This document shows positions 18,901 to 26,538 of a stretch of DNA of 58,714 bases, piece by piece (positions within the stretch are counted from its first letter, which is position 1; each line of letters opens with the position of its first letter). The translations under genes and the position numbers were made by a program. A model generated the notes under the pieces. It was given only the letters and a program-made list of their open reading frames with translations, made no database searches and had not been told where the DNA came from. The stretch is from Bifidobacterium felsineum (GTDB lineage: Bacteria > Actinomycetota > Actinomycetes > Actinomycetales > Bifidobacteriaceae), in NCBI RefSeq assembly GCF_002802915.1, contig NZ_PEBJ01000007.1:1-58714 (forward strand), written 5' to 3'.

Positions 18901-19208
18901 AAGCGGGACAGCGCGAAGAACAGGCTGACAACAATAACCAGCGCCAGCACGATGCCAAGCATGATCTTGGTGCCGCGATTGTTGTGCGAGGCGGAAACAT
19001 TTCGCGTCAGGCGCGGACGGGCAGGGCCGCCGAACGGAGGGCGCCCATTGCCAGCGCCTGAACCGCTCGTATTGCCGCCGGGAGCGGGGCCGTCCCCATC
19101 GGCCTCGACGTTGAGAATAATCGGATCATCGTTGTTCGACTGGTTGCGCGCACGATCATTGCCGCCGCCATTGCCGAAGAACACGGAGAAAGGATCATTA
19201 AAAGACAT
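15924..19208 (-). CDS. UPF0182 family large membrane protein
   Basis: Taking ATG 19208 gives 1094 residues; upstream codons in the same frame show no protein-like sequence. The first 80 residues are a Gly/Asn/Pro-rich cytoplasmic tail. Seven membrane spans follow in roughly residues 80-390 (LGIVLALVIVVSLFFALSRF is the first). The large C-terminal part (about 400-960) is probably extracytoplasmic and carries the conserved UPF0182 stretches YIQRNIDATRAAYGLD and HYPESLFKVQ-type region (here MRYPESLFKVQRELL). The last 120 residues are Ser/Gly/Gln/Asn/Asp-rich, ending in a short charged helix. COG1615 has no known function. It is monocistronic and divergent from the GH3 gene. Confidence 0.9.
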   Translation of the reverse strand: MSFNDPFSVFFGNGGGNDRARNQSNNDDPIILNVEADGDGPAPGGNTSGSGAGNGRPPFGGPARPRLTRNVSASHNNRGTKIMLGIVLALVIVVSLFFALSRFITDLMWYGQLGFQSVVWVQLGVKVGLWVAYALLMALTGFLAAWLAIRARPDSADGSTIRINGAVVEVGKSFSSKTARRVAVVISLIVGAIFGAQFNANWSEILLMFHAQSFGVNDPQFGLDNGFYVFVLPGLKLVLAAVSMLLGVGLVFSLITHVLMGGIRVTMPVNGRGLFSITKRARRQLGIWLIFNMLAWAVRQAFSVFDQLTVQGSRITGASYTAVHANIPVTIIMAVITAILGVVLGVWLMQSHALEGPASLGVRASAALKAWRVPVISIAATVVVAMVLTIAWPALLQRFRVNPNAQEMESTYIQRNIDATRAAYGLDKLKTENYKVTNKGEQGALAKEADTTAQIRLLDPQVVSPTFKQLQQSKQYYTFADTLAVDKYDVDGVSQDTVIAARELDLDGNDNRNWVNDHTVYTHGYGVVAAYGNKVTADGQPEFFESGIPTQGKLTESQKYEPRIYFSPNTTEYSIVGAPSGTQPWEFDYPTGSEGALTTFKGNGGPLVGNLLSRLLYAIRFGSDQILFSDRVTSASQILYDRSPKERVAKVAPYLTLDGRVYPAVVDGRVKWIVDGYTTSDAYPYSQMTNLGTATQDSTTVSSSTVSSLGSQQANYIRNSVKATVDAYDGSVDLYVWDTSDPVIKAWEQIFPGQYHQLSEISGDLMSHMRYPESLFKVQRELLSKYHVTSASQYYSGEDFWQTPVDPTESQAQQDQDILQPPYYLTLQTGGTKEPVFSLTSTYIPAGQSTREILTGFLSVDSDAGNQKGKIGPNYGTIRLQELPKDSNVPGPGQAQNNFNANADVSKELNLLQSGDTKVVRGNLLTLPLGGGLVYVQPVYVKSSGATSFPLLKKTLVAFGDQVGFADTLDEALDQVFGGDSGANAGDAENANDSNASSSSSNATGSDKSDNQTGSDQTGSDQTGQSNSSQSSGQASSGTQSNASRSPELQQALNDASQAMKDSQDAMKNGDWTAYGEAQKKLEDAINKAIELDK

Positions 19209-19300
19209 GCCTTCCAGCGTACAGACAGGCCGCGAACGGGCGTTATGCGCTGAGCACATCATGCTGGATGCCAGCTGGCAACAGTCTGACAAGTACCGCC

Positions 19301-19306
19301 TATGCT
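19301..19306 (+). promoter_or_regulatory. Candidate -10 for a leaderless GH3 transcript
   Basis: TATGCT lies seven bases upstream of ATG 19314, and no ribosome site precedes that ATG. This spacing fits transcription starting at the start codon itself, as leaderless mRNAs in actinobacteria do. No convincing -35 is seen at 17 bp. Confidence 0.4.
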
Positions 19307-19313
19307 GGGCAGT

Positions 19314-20588
19314 ATGAATCATCGCGCATCGCAATCATCTCATTCCCCGCAACGCACACGTAAGATCCCGCATTGGGTTGTGGCGATGCTTGCAATGGCA
19401 TGCGTGCTGGCGGTTGTGGTCTCGGCCCTTTACGGATGGTGCAGCGGTTGGTTCGCCAAGACAAGCCACAATAATCATGCTTCGGCATACTCCACCGGGA
19501 ATGATGTTCCACGGCAATTGGAGCGCGGGCAGGTGCCCAAAGCGGATCTTTCCCCTGCCGGCAAAGCTCGTCGCATGGTTCAGGCCATGGATATGCGCAC
19601 TCGGGTCGGGCAACTGGTGATGGCGCCATTGACGCCCGAAACCGATCCCAGTTCATTGGCGTCGCTAATCGCCGACCGTCATGTGGGATCGGTACTTATC
19701 ATCGGCAATTGGAACGCTGGAACGGCTTCGGTGCGTTCCGCAGTGGATCGATTGCAGGGATACGCGGCAGCTGAAAACAAACTCATCGTGGCCACCGACC
19801 AGGAGGGCGGCTATGTCCAGCATCTCAGCGGACCCGGTTTCGATCAGATGCCCTCCGCCGTGGAGCAAGGAACCATGACGGAGGACCAGTTGCAGCAGTC
19901 GGCATCCGTCTGGGGATCACAATTGGCGTCCGCGGGCATCAATGTCGACCTCGCCCCTGTGTTGGGCACGGTTACGGTGAACCGCACATCCAATGCGCCG
20001 ATCGGCGCGCTGGCACGAGACTTTGGATTGGATTCCGCCGGCAACGCCAATCACGGCATGGCGTTCGTTCGGGGAATGCGCGGCGCCAACATCGAATCCG
20101 CAATCAAACATTATCCGGGATTGGGATCGGTGAGCGGCAACACCGATTTCACCACTGATGGCATCATCGATACCACCACCACGCTGGATGGCCCTGAGGT
20201 CAACGCATTCGATTCCGTCATCCGTCAGGCGAATCCGGCAATGGTGATGATGGCATTGGCCACATATCAGGCAATCGATCCCAATGATCCTGCGGTGTTC
20301 TCATCAACGATGATCGACGGGCATATTCGCCACGACCTCAACTACAACGGTGTGGTGATTTCGGATTCGATGTCGGCGGCGGCACTCAGCAACTACAGTC
20401 CCGCCGACTTGGGCGTCAAGCTGGTGGATGCCGGAGGTGATCTTGCCTGCGTTGGCGAAACCGACTATGTGGAGCCAATCCTGGACGGATTGTCCGCACG
20501 GGCGGATGCCGATCCCGCCTTCGCCGCCAAAGTCACTCAAGCGGCGACACGGGTAATGACGTTGAAAATCACGATGGGTCTGGCCTGA
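19314..20588 (+). CDS. Membrane-anchored glycoside hydrolase family 3 protein (NagZ-like)
   Basis: A 424-residue protein from ATG 19314. A basic N-terminus is followed by one membrane span (about residues 24-45, HWVVAMLAMACVLAVVVSALYG), so the enzyme domain faces outside. The GH3 barrel shows MRTRVGQLVMAPL, ATDQEGGYVQHLSGPGF (about 163-179), INVDLAPVLGTVTVNR, KHYPGLGSVSGNTDF (about 265-279, the KHFPG.G motif of beta-N-acetylglucosaminidases) and GVVISDSMSAAAL (about 341-353), whose Asp is the expected nucleophile. The NagZ-type KH dyad suggests beta-N-acetylhexosaminidase action on peptidoglycan or glycans; the substrate is inferred. It is alone on the plus strand between two minus-strand transcripts. 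Confidence 0.85.
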   Translation: MNHRASQSSHSPQRTRKIPHWVVAMLAMACVLAVVVSALYGWCSGWFAKTSHNNHASAYSTGNDVPRQLERGQVPKADLSPAGKARRMVQAMDMRTRVGQLVMAPLTPETDPSSLASLIADRHVGSVLIIGNWNAGTASVRSAVDRLQGYAAAENKLIVATDQEGGYVQHLSGPGFDQMPSAVEQGTMTEDQLQQSASVWGSQLASAGINVDLAPVLGTVTVNRTSNAPIGALARDFGLDSAGNANHGMAFVRGMRGANIESAIKHYPGLGSVSGNTDFTTDGIIDTTTTLDGPEVNAFDSVIRQANPAMVMMALATYQAIDPNDPAVFSSTMIDGHIRHDLNYNGVVISDSMSAAALSNYSPADLGVKLVDAGGDLACVGETDYVEPILDGLSARADADPAFAAKVTQAATRVMTLKITMGLA

Positions 20589-20619
20589 CGGCGGCCGGCA
20601 TTAATCCATCACCGGTATA

Positions 20620-21339
20620 TCACCGGTATAAACCATGCTTGCCGATGTATTGCACCACACCGTCTGGGACCAGATACCACACCGGCTCGTTCTGATGCGC
20701 GCGGCGGCGCACATCCGTGGAGGAGATGGCCAATGCGGGAATCTCCAATGTGTCGACTTTGCCCTCCGGCAGCTTCACGCCTTCCGGAGAGGAGTAACCG
20801 GGGCGGGTGACGGCCACGAAGTGGGCCAGATCCCACATCTTCTCGGCGTCTTTCCACTGCATGATCTCCGCCACGGCGTCCGCACCGGTGATGAAGAACA
20901 GTTCGGCGTCCGGGTGTTGGGCGCGAATATCCTTCAGCGTATCGATGGTGTAGGTGACGCCCGGGCGGTCGATGTCCACACGGGAGACCGTGAACTTGGG
21001 GTTTGACGCCGTGGCGATCACCGTCATCAGATAACGGTCCTCCGCGTTGGTGACATGCTTGTCCAGCTTGAATACCGGCCGGCCGGTGGGCACGAAGATC
21101 ACTTCATCCAGGTCATACACCCACGCGACTTCGGAGGCCGCGACCAAGTGCCCGTTGTGAATAGGGTCGAACGTGCCACCCATAATGCCGATGCGCAGGC
21201 GCGTATGCCAGTTGCCGCGTGCGGAGAGCCGACCTTTGCCGTGTCCGTTCACGCCGGCCTGACCGGATAGGTCGGACATGCGGCGACCTGTTTCCTCCTG
21301 TGCTACGGCCGCGAGTTCCGTGGGTTCGCTAGCGCTCAT
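20620..21339 (-). CDS. nadD: Nicotinate-nucleotide adenylyltransferase
   Basis: NadD joins NaMN and ATP to make deamido-NAD in NAD synthesis. [17 protein letters not shown] (about residues 47-63) is the nucleotidyltransferase HxGH region and ISSTDVRRR (about 205-213) is the ISSTxIR phosphate loop; [22 protein letters not shown] lies between. At 239 residues it carries a 45-residue N-terminal extension that is polar and probably disordered. ATG 21339 overlaps the stop of the upstream gene as ATGA, which supports this start. It is last in the proA–hypothetical–nadD operon. Confidence 0.95.
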   Translation of the reverse strand: MSASEPTELAAVAQEETGRRMSDLSGQAGVNGHGKGRLSARGNWHTRLRIGIMGGTFDPIHNGHLVAASEVAWVYDLDEVIFVPTGRPVFKLDKHVTNAEDRYLMTVIATASNPKFTVSRVDIDRPGVTYTIDTLKDIRAQHPDAELFFITGADAVAEIMQWKDAEKMWDLAHFVAVTRPGYSSPEGVKLPEGKVDTLEIPALAISSTDVRRRAHQNEPVWYLVPDGVVQYIGKHGLYR

Positions 21340-21884
21340 GCCTGACCGCTTTCGTTGGCTTCGGCGGCCTGGCCGTCTGCGGTCTCGGTCTCATGTTCAA
21401 TCTCGTCGGCCGTGGGATCGCTTTCCTGGGGGTCGATTTTGCCCATGTCCTCGTCCCACTCGTCCTGCACCACGCGGCGGATTTCCGCGAAGGTGGGCAG
21501 CGGGAATTCCGGCTGATACAGGCGGCGCACTTCGGCCACGCGTTCGGTGATGCGGATCAGCGTATCGGTCATGCCGTCGATATCGCCATCGTGCTCCATC
21601 TGGCTGAACTTGGAAATATAGCTTTCCATCAGCTCCATATGTTCGCGCACGACCTTCAGCTGGGCGTCGGTCAGGTCCACGACTTCCGGGGAATCGGTCT
21701 CCGGCCAGCCAATGAGCACGGCGTCGGCGTATTCCAGGGAGGCGCGTTGCGCGGCGGAGGCGATGCCGTCTTCGATCTGAACAAGGAATACGTAACGGAC
21801 GATGCTCAAACGTTCAGCGGCGATTTTGAGCCCGATTTTCGGGTCTTGAGGCTCTGCGGTGTTGGTCTCAACATTTTCGCTCAT
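21336..21884 (-). CDS. Conserved hypothetical protein between proA and nadD
   Basis: A 182-residue acidic, helical protein from ATG 21884. Both ends are joined to neighbours by ATGA overlaps (21881-21884 with proA and 21336-21339 with nadD), so all three are translationally coupled. Residues 20-120 look like a helical bundle ([40 protein letters not shown]). The last 45 residues are Glu/Asp/Ala-rich and probably disordered. No known domain, membrane span or motif is seen. The tight coupling suggests a constant stoichiometric or regulatory role, but none can be named. Confidence 0.75.
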   Translation of the reverse strand: MSENVETNTAEPQDPKIGLKIAAERLSIVRYVFLVQIEDGIASAAQRASLEYADAVLIGWPETDSPEVVDLTDAQLKVVREHMELMESYISKFSQMEHDGDIDGMTDTLIRITERVAEVRRLYQPEFPLPTFAEIRRVVQDEWDEDMGKIDPQESDPTADEIEHETETADGQAAEANESGQA

Positions 21885-23176
21885 GCGCGTACCTGTCCTG
21901 TTCCGTATCCAATCCATTTGGTCGTGGTCATTTCACGCAATCCCATCGGCCCTCGGGCGTGCATCTTCTGCGTGGAGATGCCCAGTTCGGCGCCGAAGCC
22001 GAACACACCGCCGTCGGTGAATCGCGTGGAGGCGTTGACCATCACTACAGCAGAGTCTATACGCTTGGTGAACGTTTCGATGGCCTCATAGTCTTCGGCG
22101 ATGATGGATTCCGTGTGCCCGGTGGAGTGCCGGTTGATGTGGGCGATGGCTTCATCAAGGCCGTCCACCACCTTGACGCCCATTTTGAGAGCCAGATATT
22201 CGGTATCCCAATCCTCTGCGGTGGCATGGTTGAGCTCGATGCCCTCAATGGCGGCACCCTGGATGATGTCATAGGAAATCGCGTCCGCCTGCAGTACGAC
22301 GTTCGCCTGTGCCAGCGCGGCAGCGATCGCCGGCAGGAAGTCAGCTGCCACATCCTTATGAATCAGCAGTTTTTCGGCGGCATTGCACACGCCGACGCGC
22401 TGGGTTTTCGCGTTCAAAATGATGGGGATCGCCTTGGTAAGGTCGCCGGATTTATCGATGTAGATGTGCACGTTGCCGGCACCGGTCTCAATGACGGGAA
22501 CCTTGGAATTACGTACGACGGCTTGGATGAGGCCGGCGCCGCCACGCGGCACCAGCACATCGATATGCCCGCGAGCCTCCATCATGGCGGTTGCGCCCGC
22601 ACGGCCGTACTGATCGACGGATTGCACGAGCGCGGCATCGAAACCGTGAGCTTCAAGTACCGGGGCAATCACACCGAGTGTCGCGGCGTTCGTGCGCTCC
22701 GCCGCATGGCCGCCGCGCAATATAGCGGCGTTGCCGGATTTCAGGCATAGGCTGGCCACGTCCACGGTGACGTTTGGACGGGCCTCGTAAATCATGCCGA
22801 TGACACCCAGTGGCACACGGGTTTGGGTCAGTCGAAGACCATTGGGCAGGTTGTATCCGCGAACGATCTCCCCTACCGGGTCAGGCAATGTGGCCACGTG
22901 GCGCACGCCTTGTGCAGCGGCGGCTACACGCGGCACGTCGAACAGCAAACGGTCGAGCTTGCCTGCGTCCATGCCGCTTTCCTTGGCTTCGAGCATGTCG
23001 AGGCTGTTGGCCGCCTCGATGTCTCCGGCATGTTCGTCCAGCGCATCGGCGATGGCCAGCAGCAGATCATTCTTGGACTCGGTGTTCGCCCTGGCAAGCG
23101 ATTCCTGTGCGCGTGCGGCCTTATCGGCCTGCTCGCACACGGCATCGAATATTTCAGGACTCAGTGCTTCGCTCAT
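21881..23176 (-). CDS. proA: Gamma-glutamyl phosphate reductase
   Basis: ProA reduces gamma-glutamyl phosphate to the semialdehyde in proline synthesis. From ATG 23176 it has 431 residues, close to the family norm of about 415-430; ATG 23206 would add ten residues and also lacks a ribosome site. Landmarks are [20 protein letters not shown] (about residues 110-129), [11 protein letters not shown], and the catalytic Cys in [12 protein letters not shown] (about 272-283). Neither start has a Shine-Dalgarno sequence; TACCCT eight bases before ATG 23176 could be a -10 of a leaderless transcript. proB is not in the window. Confidence 0.93.
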   Translation of the reverse strand: MSEALSPEIFDAVCEQADKAARAQESLARANTESKNDLLLAIADALDEHAGDIEAANSLDMLEAKESGMDAGKLDRLLFDVPRVAAAAQGVRHVATLPDPVGEIVRGYNLPNGLRLTQTRVPLGVIGMIYEARPNVTVDVASLCLKSGNAAILRGGHAAERTNAATLGVIAPVLEAHGFDAALVQSVDQYGRAGATAMMEARGHIDVLVPRGGAGLIQAVVRNSKVPVIETGAGNVHIYIDKSGDLTKAIPIILNAKTQRVGVCNAAEKLLIHKDVAADFLPAIAAALAQANVVLQADAISYDIIQGAAIEGIELNHATAEDWDTEYLALKMGVKVVDGLDEAIAHINRHSTGHTESIIAEDYEAIETFTKRIDSAVVMVNASTRFTDGGVFGFGAELGISTQKMHARGPMGLREMTTTKWIGYGTGQVRA

Positions 23177-23235
23177 AACAGACAAGGGTAGCTCACCATG
23201 TGGCATATCGCTTGTTTCGGCTCGGTTTTAGGCAT

Positions 23236-23261
23236 GGAAAAGGCTCCCTTTTCAGGGAGCC
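23236..23261 (-). terminator. glyA terminator
   Basis: GGCTCCC (23242-23248) and GGGAGCC (23255-23261) pair perfectly, followed on the minus strand by TTTTCC. An additional inverted repeat (GCTGAGT and ACTCAGC, 23274-23292) lies between it and the glyA stop codon. Confidence 0.8.
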
Positions 23262-23300
23262 AGTCAGTTTCACGGCTGAGTCACAGACTCAGCGAGTCGA

Positions 23301-24608
23301 TCAGTGAATCTGGTCGAGGTCCGGGTACAGCGGGAAGTCCTCGACGAGCTTGTCCACGCGGGCCTTGAGGCTCTCCACATCAGCGGACGGGCCGGCTGCG
23401 AGCGCGGTGCCGATGATGTCGGCGACCTCCTCGTATTCCTTCGGTCCAAAACCGCGGGTGGCGAGCGCGGAAGTACCGATGCGCAGGCCGGAGGCGACCG
23501 ATGCCGGGCGCGGATCGAACGGCACGGTGTTGCGGTTGATGGTGATGCCGCATTGGGCGAGCAGGTCCTCGCCCTGCTTGCCGTCCATCTCGGAGTTGCG
23601 CAGGTCGACCATTACCAGGTGCACGTCGGTGCCGCCGGTCAGCACGGAGATGCCGTTGGCCTTGACGTCGTCGGCCATCAGACGGTCGGCGAGGATCTTG
23701 GCGCCGTCGAGCGTGCGCTGCATACGGTCCTTGAACTCCGGGGTGCCGGCCACCTTGAAGCTCACAGCCTTGCCGGCCACCACGTGCATGAGCGGGCCGC
23801 CCTGCTGGCCGGGGAACACGGAGGAGTTGAGCTTCTTGGCGTACTCCTGCTTGGCCAGGATGAAACCGGAACGCGGGCCGCCGAGCGTCTTGTGCGCGGT
23901 GGAGGAAACCACATCGGCGTACGGCACCGGGCTCGGGTGCAGGCCGGCGGCCACCAGACCGGCGAAGTGGGCCATGTCGACCCAGAACTTGGCGCCGACC
24001 TCGTCGGCGATCTCCTTCATGGCCTTGAAGTCCTCGATGCGCGGGTAGGCGGACCAGCCGCCGATGATCATGGCCGGGTGCACTTCAAGTGCACGCTGGC
24101 GGATGATCTCAGGGTCGATGCGGAAGGTCTCCGGGTTCACGCCGTAGGCTTCGGCATGGTAGAACTTGCCGGAGAAGTTGATCTTCATGCCGTGGGTCAG
24201 GTGGCCGCCGTGGTCGAGAGCCAAGCCGAGCACGGTGTCGCCGGGCTTGACGAGCGCCTGGTAGACGGCGGCGTTGGCCTGGGCGCCGGAGTGGGGCTGC
24301 ACGTTGGCGTATTCGGCGCCGAACAGCTTCTTGGCTCGTTCGCGGGCGATGGTTTCGATCTGGTCTACGAATTCGCAGCCACCGTAGTAGCGGCGGCCCG
24401 GGTAGCCTTCGGCGTACTTGTTGGTGAGCACAGAGCCCTGGCACTGCAATACCGCGCGCGGCACGAAGTTTTCGGAGGCGATCATTTCGAGGCCACCCTG
24501 CTGGCGGCGGAGTTCGGAATCAAGCAGCTCGGCGATTTCCGGATCTGCAGCGCTGATGGGAGCGTTGAAAGCGTCGGTTGCGGTTTGTGCATGGGATGAA
24601 GCGGTCAT
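23301..24608 (-). CDS. glyA: Serine hydroxymethyltransferase
   Basis: A 435-residue PLP enzyme that interconverts serine and glycine and feeds one-carbon units into folate. Landmarks are [22 protein letters not shown] (about residues 31-52), [41 protein letters not shown], and the PLP-binding Lys in [15 protein letters not shown] (about 235-249). AAGGAG lies just before ATG 24608. A terminator follows at 23236-23261. It is divergent from thrC across a 253-base gap in which I see no convincing riboswitch. Confidence 0.97.
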   Translation of the reverse strand: MTASSHAQTATDAFNAPISAADPEIAELLDSELRRQQGGLEMIASENFVPRAVLQCQGSVLTNKYAEGYPGRRYYGGCEFVDQIETIARERAKKLFGAEYANVQPHSGAQANAAVYQALVKPGDTVLGLALDHGGHLTHGMKINFSGKFYHAEAYGVNPETFRIDPEIIRQRALEVHPAMIIGGWSAYPRIEDFKAMKEIADEVGAKFWVDMAHFAGLVAAGLHPSPVPYADVVSSTAHKTLGGPRSGFILAKQEYAKKLNSSVFPGQQGGPLMHVVAGKAVSFKVAGTPEFKDRMQRTLDGAKILADRLMADDVKANGISVLTGGTDVHLVMVDLRNSEMDGKQGEDLLAQCGITINRNTVPFDPRPASVASGLRIGTSALATRGFGPKEYEEVADIIGTALAAGPSADVESLKARVDKLVEDFPLYPDLDQIH

Positions 24609-24861
24609 CTGTGCTCCTTAAGGTGTGGATAACGACTGGTTTGCCGTTCGTGTTGCACTGTATTGAACTTTTGTAGCGGGACTGTTTCACGCAGCCGCGT
24701 TACGTCTCACCACATGGACGTGTTTCACGGTTCATCGCAACCATATGGACGGCTCGATCGGCAGCCTGGGAAACGAGATGGAACCGCCTACTGCCCATAG
24801 CGCAAGGTAGACTAAAGAGGATTTTCAAACCTTTTCTGGCTCCAAGATTCAAAGGATTATC
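24609..24861. other. Divergent intergenic region glyA/thrC
   Basis: These 253 bases hold the promoters of glyA (minus) and thrC (plus). AAGGAG lies next to the glyA start and AAAGGA next to the thrC GTG. I see no strong inverted repeat, tRNA or leader peptide here. Confidence 0.5.
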
Positions 24862-26352
24862 GTGGCTACCACCTTCCATTCCACTCGCAGCACCACCGAT
24901 TCGCTGACCGCCAAGCAGGCGATCCGCAAGGGCATCGCCGATGACGGCGGCCTGTTCGTCTCCGATTCCCTGGGCCAGACCAAGGTGGATATCGCCGACT
25001 TGGCCGGCAAGACCTATCAGGAGATCGCTTCCGACGTGCTCGGCGCACTGCTGCCGGACTTCACCGCCGAGGAGCTCGCCCAGTGCATCGCTGACGCCTA
25101 TGGCTCCCAGTGGTCCGACGAACGCATCACCCCGTTGAAGCCGCTGGGCGAGGATTACATCCTCGAGCTGTTCAACGGACCGACCTCCGCGTTCAAGGAC
25201 GTGGCCCTGCAGATTCTGCCGCGTTTCATGGCGCACACCACGCCGTCCGACGGTGACCCGAATGAGAAGATCATGATTCTCACGGCCACCTCCGGCGACA
25301 CCGGCAAGGCCGCGCTGGCCGGCTTCGCCGACGCTCCGGGCACCGCGATCACCGTCTTCTACCCGGAAAGCAAGGTGAGCCAGGTACAGGAACTGCAGAT
25401 GACCACGCAGATCGGCGCGAACGTAAACGTGGCAGCCGTGGAAGGCAACTTCGATGACGCCCAGTCCGCGGTCAAACGCATCTTCGGCGACAAGATTCTG
25501 GCCGAGCGCCTCGCCAAGGATTCGCATGTGGTGCTTTCCTCAGCCAATTCCATCAATGTGGGACGCTTGGTGCCGCAGGTGGTCTACTACTTCTCCGCAT
25601 ATGCGCAGCTGCTCGCCGACCAGGTGATCAATGTCGGCGATGAGGTCGAATTCGTGGTGCCGACCGGCAACTTCGGCGATATTCTCGCCGGCTACTACGC
25701 CAAGCTGCTCGGCCTGCCGGTCAAGCACTTGGTGGTGGCCTCCGACAAGAACAATGTGCTGTTTGACTTCCTGACCACCGGCACCTACAACCGTCAGCGC
25801 CCGTTCTTCCAGACCATCTCCCCCTCGATGGATATTCTCATCTCCTCGAATTTGGAGCGTATGCTCTACTACTTCTCCGAGGGTGACACCCGCCTGATCG
25901 CGATGCTGATGAACGATCTCAACAAGTGGGGCACCTATGAGATTCCGGAGGAGCTGCTCGCCAAGATCCGCCAGCTGTTCGGCTGCGGCTGGGCCAATGA
26001 GGATCAGGTGCGCGAGATGATCGCCGACTGCTGGAACAAGAACCACTATGTGATTGATCCGCACACCGCCTGCGCGTACTTCGTGGCCCAGCAGATGCCG
26101 CGCGATCCACTGACCCCGCGCGTGATTCTGTCCACCGCGAGCCCGTACAAGTTCCCGCGCGTGGTGAACGAGGCCCTGGGCTTCGACGCCACTGGCACCG
26201 ATTTCGAATGCATGGATGTGCTGGCCCGAGAAACCGGCACCACCGCCCCGGCGGCATTGCGCGGACTAGAGCATGCCAAGGTGCGTTTCAACACGGTCGT
26301 GCCGATTGACGGCATGGAACGTTTCGTGGCCAACGCCGCCGAAGCGCTGTGA
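24862..26352 (+). CDS. thrC: Threonine synthase
   Basis: A 496-residue fold-type II PLP enzyme converting O-phosphohomoserine to threonine. It starts at GTG 24862 with AAAGGA five bases upstream. Family landmarks are the N-terminal KQAIRKGIADDGGLFV (residues 14-29), the PLP lysine in FNGPTSAFKDVALQILPRF (about 103-121), LTATSGDTGKAALAGF, VPTGNFGDILAGYYAKLLGLPV and the DPHTACAYF loop near the C-terminus. The length and the DGGLF start match the long (yeast/E. coli-like) class. The 828-base open frame on the other strand is a shadow. A perfect 14-bp hairpin follows at 26382-26421. Confidence 0.97.
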   Translation: MATTFHSTRSTTDSLTAKQAIRKGIADDGGLFVSDSLGQTKVDIADLAGKTYQEIASDVLGALLPDFTAEELAQCIADAYGSQWSDERITPLKPLGEDYILELFNGPTSAFKDVALQILPRFMAHTTPSDGDPNEKIMILTATSGDTGKAALAGFADAPGTAITVFYPESKVSQVQELQMTTQIGANVNVAAVEGNFDDAQSAVKRIFGDKILAERLAKDSHVVLSSANSINVGRLVPQVVYYFSAYAQLLADQVINVGDEVEFVVPTGNFGDILAGYYAKLLGLPVKHLVVASDKNNVLFDFLTTGTYNRQRPFFQTISPSMDILISSNLERMLYYFSEGDTRLIAMLMNDLNKWGTYEIPEELLAKIRQLFGCGWANEDQVREMIADCWNKNHYVIDPHTACAYFVAQQMPRDPLTPRVILSTASPYKFPRVVNEALGFDATGTDFECMDVLARETGTTAPAALRGLEHAKVRFNTVVPIDGMERFVANAAEAL

Positions 26353-26381
26353 GGTGAAACTTAGCTTTCTTAACGAAGTCA

Positions 26382-26421
26382 ATTGAGGGGAGTCCAGGCA
26401 TGTCGCCGGACTCCCCTCAAT
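26382..26421. terminator. Hairpin after thrC
   Basis: Perfect 14-bp arms (26382-26395 and 26408-26421) enclose a 12-base loop 30 bp after the thrC stop. The following TCGTATT is only weakly U-rich, which is common for GC-rich actinobacterial terminators. Confidence 0.7.
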
Positions 26422-26455
26422 CGTATTATGCCCGGTAATCCGATATGTACGCCAT

Positions 26456-26500
26456 CATCATATCAAACATATTAAGTTGTTTGCGATGTTTGATATGATG
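26456..26500. promoter_or_regulatory. 15-bp inverted repeat before the AlbA_2 regulator gene
   Basis: CATCATATCAAACAT (26456-26470) and its exact inverse (26486-26500) are separated by 15 bases. The half-site centres are 30 bp apart, about three helical turns, so the same face of DNA is offered. It lies 38 bp upstream of the preferred start of the downstream gene. Confidence 0.7.
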
Positions 26501-26538
26501 GTATTGGTATGCACAAGTATTCGATGATGGAGGCACGC

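Noticed and set aside
24609..24861. Glycine or SAM riboswitch before glyA
   Set aside because: I could not find the conserved aptamer cores in the leader, and no terminator hairpin lies before the start.
24700..25527. Open frame of 275 codons antisense to thrC
   Set aside because: It lies almost wholly inside thrC in an opposing frame, is rich in the Gly/Val/Leu/His composition typical of shadows of GC-rich genes, and has no ribosome site.
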